A program made the translations under genes and the position numbers. From Clostridia bacterium (GTDB taxonomy: Bacteria; Bacillota; Clostridia; Clostridiales; Clostridiaceae): a DNA stretch of 12,571 nt. Each line of letters opens with the position of its first letter. Position 1 is the first letter of the stretch. Positions 7,635 to 12,571 of this stretch are shown piece after piece. The notes below the pieces were generated by a model that had not been told where the DNA came from, searched no databases, and was given only the letters and a program-made list of their open reading frames with translations. The DNA lies in assembly GCA_009930125.1 (NCBI GenBank), contig RZYZ01000042.1:1-12571 (forward strand), in the 5' to 3' direction.

Positions 7635-8564
7635 ATGATAATAATTGATGAAAATGTCAAGGAAGATTTTAAAGAAGGCACATACATCGCTTTAGGGAGT
7701 TTTGATGGCCTGCATAAGGGTCATATGACACTCATAAACAAAGTGGTGGATGAAGCCATGGCTGATGGCCTGAAAAGCGCTGTCTATACTTTCAAGAATC
7801 ATCCTCTGACTGTGGCGAAACCGGAGCTTGCACCGAAACTTCTTATGGACAACAAACAGAAGATCCATCTGCTGAAGGCGAAAGGTGTAGATGCTACAAT
7901 ATTTGTGTCGTTCACTATGGAATACATGCAGACTGAGGCGGAAGATTTCATACTTAGCCTGATCAACGACTTCAACGCAAAGGGATTCGTTGTCGGATTC
8001 AACTACAAGTATGGTTATCAGAACAAAGGGAATGTGGATACCTTACGTGAAATGGCGGATAAATACGGGTTCAAACTCTTTGTCATGGATGCCGCTCTGA
8101 GTAATGATGATGTCATCAGCAGCACCAGAATCAGAAATCTGATTCTGAAAGGGGAGATGAGGGAAGCGAACAGGCTCCTTTTCGAACCTTTCATGCTACG
8201 AGGAACCATCATCGGTGGGAAAAAGCTGGGCAGAAAGCTTGGTTTTCCAACGGCCAATATGAGTTATGATACAAAGTATGTGATCCCCAAGACAGGTGTA
8301 TATTACACAAACATCATGATTGACGGGACACTTCATAAAAGCATCACCTCAGTCGGGTACAACCCGACTGTAGATGGGAAAAATCTGAGTATTGAAACCT
8401 ACATTCTGGATTTTGACCGTGAAATCTACGGACAGGAAGTGAAGCTGTACTTTGTGGAGTATATGAGAGATGAAGAAAAATATGAGACACTGGACGAACT
8501 TGTGGAGCAGCTGAAAAAAGACGAAAGGTATGCTTCAGAGCAGGAACTTTCTATGCTTTTGTAA
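7635..8564 (+). CDS. ribF: Bifunctional riboflavin kinase / FAD synthetase
   Basis: RibF phosphorylates riboflavin to FMN and adenylylates FMN to FAD. The product is 309 residues from ATG 7635. The N-terminal nucleotidyltransferase domain (about 1-185) has ALGSFDGLHKGH (19-30), and ISSTRIR at 161-167. The C-terminal riboflavin kinase domain (about 190-309) has GTIIGGKKLGRKLGFPTAN (190-208), with the PTAN motif at 205-208. PKTGVYY, SVGYNPTVDG and IETYILDF then follow. ATG 7635 is chosen because GAGG (7625-7628) precedes it by 6 nt. An alternative GTG at 7623 overlaps the truB stop and would add four residues. It has the usual place in the operon, with no sign of an FMN riboswitch before it. 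A perfect 9-bp hairpin lies inside its coding region at 8350-8370. Confidence 0.96.
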   Translation: MIIIDENVKEDFKEGTYIALGSFDGLHKGHMTLINKVVDEAMADGLKSAVYTFKNHPLTVAKPELAPKLLMDNKQKIHLLKAKGVDATIFVSFTMEYMQTEAEDFILSLINDFNAKGFVVGFNYKYGYQNKGNVDTLREMADKYGFKLFVMDAALSNDDVISSTRIRNLILKGEMREANRLLFEPFMLRGTIIGGKKLGRKLGFPTANMSYDTKYVIPKTGVYYTNIMIDGTLHKSITSVGYNPTVDGKNLSIETYILDFDREIYGQEVKLYFVEYMRDEEKYETLDELVEQLKKDERYASEQELSMLL

Positions 8565-8593
8565 TTGCAGTAAGGACTTCAGTGTGGTATAAT
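8565..8593 (+). promoter_or_regulatory. Promoter of rpsO (and probably pnp)
   Basis: TTGCAG (8565-8570) begins at the first base after the ribF stop. After a 17-nt spacer comes a perfect TATAAT (8588-8593), preceded by TG at 8585-8586 (extended -10). This is one of the best sigma-A-type promoters in the window. It predicts a start near 8600 and a ~77-nt leader. No terminator separates ribF and rpsO, so read-through from the large operon is also expected. Confidence 0.85.
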
Positions 8594-8603
8594 ACGTAAC
8601 GAA

Positions 8604-8650
8604 CCATGAACTATGTTATTAGGTTTGCTGTCTTTTAACATGGTCATAGG
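8604..8650 (+). promoter_or_regulatory. Structured rpsO leader, candidate S15 autoregulatory site
   Basis: CTATGTTA (8611-8618) pairs with TAACATGG (8636-8643) with one G-U pair. The stem continues outward as ATGA (8606-8609) with TCAT (8644-8647) and CC (8604-8605) with GG (8649-8650), with single bulged A residues at 8610 and 8648. The total is about 14 bp around a 17-nt loop. It lies between the predicted start point and the AGGAGG ribosome site (8663-8668). S15 is known to repress its own mRNA through leader structures in several bacteria; that it does so here is inference. Confidence 0.5.
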
Positions 8651-8676
8651 GGATAATTGATCAGGAGGTAAAGCAA

Positions 8677-8940
8677 ATGGATAAGGCAAGAAAGCTGGAA
8701 ATCATCCAGGAACACGCAAGACACGAAGGTGACACAGGTTCACCAGAAGTGCAGATCGCACTGCTCACAGAGAGGATCAACTCTTTGACAGGGCATCTTA
8801 AGATCCACAAGAAGGATCACCATTCAAGAAGAGGTCTTCTTATGATGGTTGGTCAGAGAAGGGGTCTTCTTAACTATCTGATGGCTGAGGATATTGAAAG
8901 ATATAGAGATATCATAGCGAAGCTTGGAATCAGAAGATAA
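8677..8940 (+). CDS. rpsO: 30S ribosomal protein S15
   Basis: S15 is a primary 16S rRNA-binding protein that organises the central domain of the 30S subunit and takes part in the bridge to the 50S. The product is 87 residues against a usual 88-89. Family marks are all present: GDTGSPEVQIALLTERINSLTGHL, then HKKDHHSRRGLLMMVGQRRGLLNYL, and the basic end KLGIRR. The HHSRRGL segment contacts rRNA. ATG 8677 follows AGGAGG (8663-8668) by 8 nt. It has its own promoter and structured leader and is followed by an intrinsic terminator 17 nt after the stop. pnp comes next, the arrangement also seen in many distant bacteria. Confidence 0.98.
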   Translation: MDKARKLEIIQEHARHEGDTGSPEVQIALLTERINSLTGHLKIHKKDHHSRRGLLMMVGQRRGLLNYLMAEDIERYRDIIAKLGIRR

Positions 8941-8957
8941 TTAAAAAATGTGCTCTG

Positions 8958-8984
8958 AGCCTGCTTTTCTGAAGCAGGCTTTTA
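8958..8984 (+). terminator. Intrinsic terminator after rpsO
   Basis: AGCCTGCTT (8958-8966) and AAGCAGGCT (8972-8980) form a perfect 9-bp stem with loop TTCTG. A short T tract (8980-8983) follows. The T run is weak, so partial read-through into pnp is plausible. Confidence 0.8.
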
Positions 8985-8996
8985 GTATATACTGGA

Positions 8997-9023
8997 TATA
9001 AAGCTTTTCATAAAGGCTTTTAT
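8997..9023 (+). other. Second, weaker hairpin in the rpsO-pnp spacer
   Basis: AAAGCTTTT (9000-9008) can pair with AAAGGCTTT (9012-9020) with one G-U pair around a CAT loop. The tract TATTC follows at 9021-9025. It could be a back-up terminator or a processing site. No clear promoter for pnp could be found between here and the next stem-loop; the hexamers at 8997-9002 and 9062-9067 lack matching -35 boxes. Confidence 0.35.
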
Positions 9024-9074
9024 TCAAGTCATGTATTACAAAGCCCCATAAGTCGTTTCAATATAGAGATTCTT

Positions 9075-9143
9075 ATCTGATGTTTTTTAAAAATCAAAGA
9101 ATGCAATGCGTTGATTTTTTGGTTTTTAAAAAATTTATCAGAT
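9075..9143 (+). promoter_or_regulatory. Long AT-rich stem-loop in the pnp leader
   Basis: Three nested pairings are visible. The outer is ATCTGAT (9075-9081) with ATCAGAT (9137-9143). The middle is TTTTTT (9083-9088) with AAAAAA (9128-9133). The inner is AAAAATCAA (9089-9097) with TTGATTTTT (9111-9119), leaving a 13-nt loop at 9098-9110. It ends 59 nt before the pnp ATG and upstream of its ribosome site. In Escherichia coli, a leader hairpin cut by RNase III is the basis of pnp autoregulation. A comparable role here is inference from position and shape only. Confidence 0.55.
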
Positions 9144-9202
9144 CCAAGGACTCCTTTAGTTTTTGAAGGCTTGTGGAGGCAGAACGAAAAGGAGATGAAT
9201 CA

Positions 9203-11323
9203 ATGCAAATTAAACATGAAATCCAGGTTGCTGGAAGAAATTTCGGAATCGAATTCGGAGAAAGAGGAATGTTGTCTGATGCTGCAATTTTCATGAATTA
9301 TGGAGATACAGTCGTCATGGTCAATGCGAACTCCTCTGAAAAACCAAGAGATGGGATTGACTTCTTCCCGCTGGCTGTGGATTATGAAGAAAAAATGTAT
9401 GCTGTAGGTAAGATTCCTGGAGGATTCATAAAGAGAGAAGGAAGACCTTCAGAGAAGGCCATTCTTTCCGGAAGAGCCATTGACAGACCACTGAGACCTC
9501 TGTTCCCAAAGGGTTACAGAAACGATGTACAGGTTGTCTGTACCGTTCTTTCTGTAGAGAATGACAATCTTCCAGAAATTCTCGCAATCAATGCGGCCGC
9601 GACAGCACTGCTTCTTTCATCCATTCCTTACACAACGCCTCTGGCAGCTGTAATGATCGGATACATCGATGGAGAATTCATTGTGAATCCTACATCCAAG
9701 CAGAGAGAAGAGAGTGTGCTTTCACTTACCGTCTGTTCAACAGATGAAAGAATCATGATGATTGAAGCAGGCGCTCAGGAAGTGGATGAAGATATCATGA
9801 TCAAGGGAATCCAGTTCGGATTTGAAGCCTGTCAGCCGATCATTGCCATGCAGAAAGAACTCACAGAGAAATATGGTAAAGAGAAGAAGGTTCCTGTACT
9901 GTACACGCTTGATGAGGAAGTCGAGAAAGACGTCAGAGCATTTGCAGGAGAGATGGTTGCTGAAGCGATGCATATCGTGGACAAAGCGGAAAGAAGCGTT
10001 AAGCTTGATGAAGTGAAGGCCAAGGTGGCAGAAGAATTCGGTGAGAAGTATCCTGAAGGAAAGAGCGATATCGCGGAAACCCTATATCTGCTCCAGAAAG
10101 AAACCGTCAGAGATATGGCGATTCTGGAACACAAGAGAGTGGACGGAAGAAGATTCGATGAAATCAGAAAGCTTTCCTCAGAAGTAGCAGTTCTGCCTAG
10201 AACCCACGGTTCAGGTGTATTTTCCAGAGGATCCACTCAGGTTATGGCGGTTACGACTCTGGGCGCAATCGGAGACATTCAGATTCTGGACGGCGTAAGT
10301 GAAGAAGAAAGCAAACGCTATATCCACCACTATAATTTCCCATCCTACTCTGTCGGGGAAACCAGACCGATGAGAGGACCAGGAAGAAGAGAAATCGGAC
10401 ACGGCGCTCTGGCTGAAAAAGCCATTGAGCCACTGATTCCAAGTGAAGAAGACTTCCCATACACCATCAGAGTTGTATCTGAAGTACTATCCTCCAACGG
10501 ATCCACTTCACAGGCGTCTGTCTGTGCATCCACCCTCGCACTGCTTGATGCAGGTGTTCCACTGAAGAGACCAGCAGCTGGTATCGCCATGGGACTTTTC
10601 ACTACAGATGATCTTGTAAAAGAAGAAGTAGTGACCGATATTCAAGGTGTAGAGGACTTCTTCGGAGACATGGACTTCAAGGTGGCTGGAACAACAGAAG
10701 GAATCACTGCGATCCAGGTGGATACCAAGATTGCAGGACTTTCACCAGCTGTCATTGAAAAATCCATAAGAGATGCAAAGACTGCAAGACTTGAAATCCT
10801 GAAAGTTATGGAGGGATCCATCAAGGAAGCAAGACCAGAAGTTTCCCAGTATGCACCGAAGATATTCACACTGAACATCAATCCTGATAAGATCAGAGAC
10901 GTCATTGGATCCGGTGGTAAGGTGATCAACAAGATCATCGCAGAAACCGGCGTGAAGATTGATATCGATGATACCGGTAAGGTTTTCGTTGGTGGTTCAG
11001 ACATCGAAATGGTGAAGAAGGCGATCTCCATCATCGAAGGAATCGTCAAGGAAGTTGTACCGGGTGAGATTTACCTTGGTAAGGTCATCAAGATCATGCC
11101 ATTTGGTGCATTTGTTGAAATTCTTCCTAACAAGGAAGGACTTGTTCATATTTCCAAACTTGACAAGAAGAGAGTCGAAAAAGTGGAAGACATCGTTGAT
11201 GTAGGAGATGAAATCCTCGTCAAAGTATCTGAAATCGACAATCAGGGAAGAATCAATCTTTCCAGAAGAGATGCTCTTATTGACATGGAAAAGAAGGAAC
11301 AGGCTGAAAAAGAACAGCAGTAA
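9203..11323 (+). CDS. pnp: Polyribonucleotide nucleotidyltransferase (PNPase)
   Basis: PNPase is a trimeric, phosphate-dependent 3'-5' exoribonuclease and major mRNA decay enzyme. The product is 706 residues. It has a first RNase PH domain (about 1-215, with KIPGGFIKREGRPSEKAIL and GRAIDRPLRPLFPKGY), a helical linker (about 240-310), and a second RNase PH domain (about 315-550). The second contains YNFPSYSVGETRPMRGPGRREIGHG and the catalytic aspartates of GDMDFKVAG (Asp489, Asp491). A KH domain with GSGG at 569-572 and an S1 domain from about 621 (GKVIKIMPFGAFVEILPNKEGLVHIS) follow, then a short charged tail. ATG 9203 follows GGAG (9191-9194) by 8 nt and gives the family N-terminus. A longer GTG start at 9173 has no family support. 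It is closed by a strong terminator. No unusual substitutions were noticed. Confidence 0.98.
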   Translation: MQIKHEIQVAGRNFGIEFGERGMLSDAAIFMNYGDTVVMVNANSSEKPRDGIDFFPLAVDYEEKMYAVGKIPGGFIKREGRPSEKAILSGRAIDRPLRPLFPKGYRNDVQVVCTVLSVENDNLPEILAINAAATALLLSSIPYTTPLAAVMIGYIDGEFIVNPTSKQREESVLSLTVCSTDERIMMIEAGAQEVDEDIMIKGIQFGFEACQPIIAMQKELTEKYGKEKKVPVLYTLDEEVEKDVRAFAGEMVAEAMHIVDKAERSVKLDEVKAKVAEEFGEKYPEGKSDIAETLYLLQKETVRDMAILEHKRVDGRRFDEIRKLSSEVAVLPRTHGSGVFSRGSTQVMAVTTLGAIGDIQILDGVSEEESKRYIHHYNFPSYSVGETRPMRGPGRREIGHGALAEKAIEPLIPSEEDFPYTIRVVSEVLSSNGSTSQASVCASTLALLDAGVPLKRPAAGIAMGLFTTDDLVKEEVVTDIQGVEDFFGDMDFKVAGTTEGITAIQVDTKIAGLSPAVIEKSIRDAKTARLEILKVMEGSIKEARPEVSQYAPKIFTLNINPDKIRDVIGSGGKVINKIIAETGVKIDIDDTGKVFVGGSDIEMVKKAISIIEGIVKEVVPGEIYLGKVIKIMPFGAFVEILPNKEGLVHISKLDKKRVEKVEDIVDVGDEILVKVSEIDNQGRINLSRRDALIDMEKKEQAEKEQQ

Positions 11324-11330
11324 TCAGAGA

Positions 11331-11357
11331 ACGGGACAGCAGATGCTGTCCCGTTTT
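11331..11357 (+). terminator. Strong terminator after pnp
   Basis: ACGGGACAGC (11331-11340) and GCTGTCCCGT (11345-11354) form a perfect 10-bp GC-rich stem with loop AGAT and a TTTT tail (11354-11357). It lies 7 nt after the pnp stop. It also lies just beyond the 3' end of the converging lipoprotein gene and may serve both strands, though the T tract on the minus side is poorer. Confidence 0.92.
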
Positions 11358-11377
11358 AGATTGCAAGAAAATACTGT

Positions 11378-11791
11378 TCAAGGAGAAACGATTTTGAATG
11401 CTACTTCTTCTTTGTCATCTTCAACATGAATCGTGATGTTCTCTTTCTCGTTGAAGCTCAGTTCTAGAGTTTCTGATGCGAGGACTTTTTTCTCCTCATC
11501 AAACACCGAGAATACCGCGCTGGTATCTAAAGAGTCGAAATCGAAATATAGACTTTCGCCGTACTCTATAGGGGAACCATCAGCGTTCATAGTTCCGCCG
11601 CTGCTCAGGTTCTGCTGGAAACTGATTTCGGAAATATGCTTCTCAGACATATTGACAAAGGTTACAGTATAGCTTGGCTCAGCTGAAATCGAAGAAGGGG
11701 CGCTGCCTTTACATCCAGTGCCTAAGATCAGAACAGCTGAAAGCATGAAGAGAATAAAGACGATATTCTTGACTGATTTTTCATAGTGCAT
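11378..11791 (-). CDS. Small predicted lipoprotein of unknown function
   Basis: I do not recognise a family. The product is 137 residues. It starts with a lipoprotein-type signal: MHYEKSVKN, a hydrophobic stretch at 10-23 (IVFILFMLSAVLIL), then GTGC with the probable lipidated cysteine at 27. Position -3 is Gly rather than the usual Leu, so the lipobox is not ideal. A short Ser/Pro linker leads to an exported domain rich in beta-strand-forming residues (YTVTFVNMSEKHISEISF, SLYFDFDSLDTSAVFSVFDE). It is acidic overall and has no further cysteine. The stretch FVNMSEKHISEISF looks like an immunoglobulin-like or carbohydrate-binding beta-sandwich, but this is only an impression. ATG 11791 follows GGAGG (11799-11803) by 7 nt. 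It has its own promoter and converges on pnp, so it is not part of the core operon. Confidence 0.75.
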   Translation of the reverse strand: MHYEKSVKNIVFILFMLSAVLILGTGCKGSAPSSISAEPSYTVTFVNMSEKHISEISFQQNLSSGGTMNADGSPIEYGESLYFDFDSLDTSAVFSVFDEEKKVLASETLELSFNEKENITIHVEDDKEEVAFKIVSP

Positions 11792-11811
11792 AAACAAACC
11801 TCCTTTACTGT

Positions 11812-11839
11812 ATTATAACATTTATTTATTGTTATTCAA
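11812..11839 (-). promoter_or_regulatory. Promoter of the lipoprotein gene
   Basis: Read on the minus strand, TTGAAT (11839-11834) is followed after 16 nt by a perfect TATAAT (11817-11812), preceded by TGT (extended -10). The start point would fall near 11805, placing the GGAGG ribosome site almost at the 5' end of the transcript. Confidence 0.7.
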
Positions 11840-11854
11840 TAAATAATAAATGTT
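11817..11854. repeat. AT-rich inverted repeat over the lipoprotein promoter
   Basis: AACATTTATTTATTG (11817-11831) is mirrored by CAATAAATAATAAATGTT (11837-11854) across the spacer TTATT. The right arm carries three extra bases. The repeat covers the spacer and -35 region of the minus-strand promoter, where an operator would be expected. It could also be a stem at the 3' end of DUF6440-gene transcripts. It does not match a Fur box well. Confidence 0.5.
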
Positions 11855-11899
11855 TATCAAAGGTTTTGGCTGATGTACTATGAAATTATGGGAAGAAGA

Positions 11900-12145
11900 T
11901 CAGTATGGAAGATCCATTTGTGGCGTTATGACGGGTTTTCCATCCTTGTCCAGAAGGACAGTGAGACCGCCCGAATAACCGGCAGCATGATAGATGTAGT
12001 TTACTCCAGTCTCCCGGTCCACCCAGATTTCCATAACAGTGACTCTTCCTTGGGTGTATGTTTTGATGAATCGATCAGGTTCTTTCATGTTAGCCGTTGC
12101 CAAAACATTATAGAACTCTATAGTTTTGTTTAATTCCCCATTCAT
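11900..12145 (-). CDS. DUF6440-like small protein, start uncertain, possibly altered by IS insertion
   Basis: The product is up to 81 residues. The core VDRETGVNYIYHAAGYSGGLTVLLDKDGKPVI (42-73) matches, as I recall the family, DUF6440: a ~60-residue small protein with a conserved [VD]-xETGVNYL-x-H-xxGYAGGLT-x-LLDxDGKP block and no known function. Family members usually begin shortly before an RF(V/I)-x-(V/T)Y segment, here RFIKTYTQG at 25-33, so Met20 (ATG 12088) may be the native start. No good ribosome binding site precedes either ATG. The first residues (MNGELNKT) come from DNA that looks like the right end of the neighbouring IS element. The original 5' end or promoter may thus have been replaced. 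It lies 108 nt upstream of the lipoprotein gene on the same strand; a functional link is possible but not shown. Confidence 0.6.
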   Translation of the reverse strand: MNGELNKTIEFYNVLATANMKEPDRFIKTYTQGRVTVMEIWVDRETGVNYIYHAAGYSGGLTVLLDKDGKPVITPQMDLPY

Positions 12146-12250
12146 CGTGTCCGATTTCGCCTAGGCTACTTTCGTTTGATATAACACTCCAAGGGCGTAA
12201 ATTCCCATACAACGCATGGTACATATTAACAGCTATCTTTCAGGTGATTA
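12128..12250 (-). ncRNA. Probable IS200/IS605 right end with omega-RNA 3' part
   Basis: In IS200/IS605-type elements the 3' end of tnpB and the following right end encode the omega-RNA (reRNA) that guides TnpB, with the guide taken from the flanking DNA. Here about 120 nt without a recognisable gene follow the tnpB stop. They contain small pairings: CCAT with ATGG around a 7-nt loop, GGG with CCC just after, and the 8-nt palindrome GCCTAGGC at 12159-12166. They end in a GATGAATGGGGAATTAAAC segment (12146-12128) that resembles the ends of such elements from memory. The exact boundary cannot be fixed here. The RNA probably begins inside tnpB. Confidence 0.45.
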
Positions 12251-12571
12251 TGCCGCTAATCCATATCTCGAAAGATTTAAGCTGGCGTTATAATCCCTAT
12301 CTATAACACAACCACATTCCTCACAGATATAAGTCCTTTCTGATAGTGACAGTCTTGTTTTTACATGCCCACACTCACTACAGGTCTTGGATGATGGATA
12401 CCAGGTGTCAACCTCTACAAATTCTATCCCATTAAACTCACACTTATACTTCAGCTGCCTTCTGAACTCGTATAAGCCTTGCTTCCCAATAGCCTTTGCT
12501 AAGTGTCTATTACTCATCATACCTCTAATATTAAGAGTCTCCATAACAACTCGAGATGGTTTGGTTTTCAC
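12248..12571 (-). CDS. tnpB: IS200/IS605-family TnpB RNA-guided nuclease, C-terminal part (5' end outside window)
   Basis: These are the C-terminal 108 codons of a TnpB (OrfB), an RNA-guided RuvC nuclease thought to help retain the transposon. The frame is open to the right edge; the GTG there is not a credible start. Visible features, numbered from the edge, are the RuvC-II glutamate in VVMETLN (Glu11) and MMSNRHLAKAIGKQGLYEFRRQL, typical of the family. WYPSSKTCSECG follows, with zinc-ribbon cysteines at 64, 67, 83 and 86, and then the RuvC-III IDRDYNASLNL (Asp91/Asp93). All catalytic and zinc residues that should fall in this part are present, so nothing visible suggests decay. The first RuvC aspartate and any tnpA lie beyond the window. 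The gene ends in TAA at 12250-12248. Confidence 0.93.
   Translation of the reverse strand: MKTKPSRVVMETLNIRGMMSNRHLAKAIGKQGLYEFRRQLKYKCEFNGIEFVEVDTWYPSSKTCSECGHVKTRLSLSERTYICEECGCVIDRDYNASLNLSRYGLAA

Noticed and set aside
9173..9202. Upstream GTG start for pnp
   Set aside because: It would add ten residues across the ribosome binding site; PNPase normally begins at the MQIKHEI-type start at 9203.
9832..10236. Minus-strand frame opposite pnp (similarly 10642-11049)
   Set aside because: Both are Ser/Thr-rich antisense shadows of a well-conserved gene.
11433..11672. Plus-strand frame opposite the lipoprotein gene
   Set aside because: It is antisense to a gene with promoter, ribosome site and signal peptide, and has none of these itself.
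11817..11854. Fur-type iron box
   Set aside because: AT-rich and palindromic, but it does not match the GATAATGATAATCATTATC pattern well enough to name.
11873..12133. Plus-strand 86-codon frame opposite the DUF6440-like gene
   Set aside because: The opposite strand carries a recognisable family block; the plus frame has no ribosome site or family match.
1..12571. CRISPR arrays, tRNA or rRNA genes
   Set aside because: No regularly spaced direct repeats, cloverleaf-like sequence or rRNA stretches were seen on either strand.

Overview
The window reads as a low-to-moderate GC Firmicute, most likely a member of the Clostridia. The reasons are the Gram-positive PolC-type replicase at the left edge, strong GGAGG ribosome binding sites, frequent TTG and GTG starts, AGA-rich arginine codons, and the gene order polC-rimP-nusA-ylxR-ylxQ-infB-rbfA-nrnA-truB-ribF-rpsO-pnp. 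The species cannot be named from this sequence.

Positions 1-782 hold the last ~260 codons of polC. A consensus-like extended -10 promoter (789-817) follows, then a structured ~155-nt leader with three successive hairpins, the second of which looks like an intrinsic terminator. From 979 to 8564 runs the tightly packed nusA-infB type operon: rimP (30S maturation), nusA (transcription elongation/termination), ylxR/rnpM and ylxQ (small RNA-binding proteins), infB (initiation factor IF2), rbfA (30S maturation), nrnA (nanoRNase/pAp phosphatase), truB (tRNA pseudouridine-55 synthase) and ribF (FMN/FAD synthesis). Genes are 2-52 nt apart or overlap by 3-4 nt, which suggests translational coupling. 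Together they link transcription, ribosome assembly, translation initiation and RNA modification/turnover.

Positions 8565-11357 hold rpsO (ribosomal protein S15), with its own near-consensus promoter, a structured leader and a terminator. pnp (polynucleotide phosphorylase) follows, preceded by a 262-nt non-coding spacer with a long AT-rich stem-loop and closed by a strong terminator. The rpsO-pnp pairing is an old, widely conserved arrangement.

Positions 11358-12571 are accessory and all on the minus strand. They hold a small predicted lipoprotein of unknown function with an AT-rich palindrome over its promoter, a small DUF6440-like protein, and the 3' half of an IS200/IS605-family tnpB with its right end and a probable omega-RNA. 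The IS right end appears to run directly into the 5' part of the DUF6440-like gene. The core operon looks ordinary in content. The novelty candidates are its RNA leaders and the TnpB/DUF6440/lipoprotein segment. I did not find convincing evidence of a wholly new multi-gene system.
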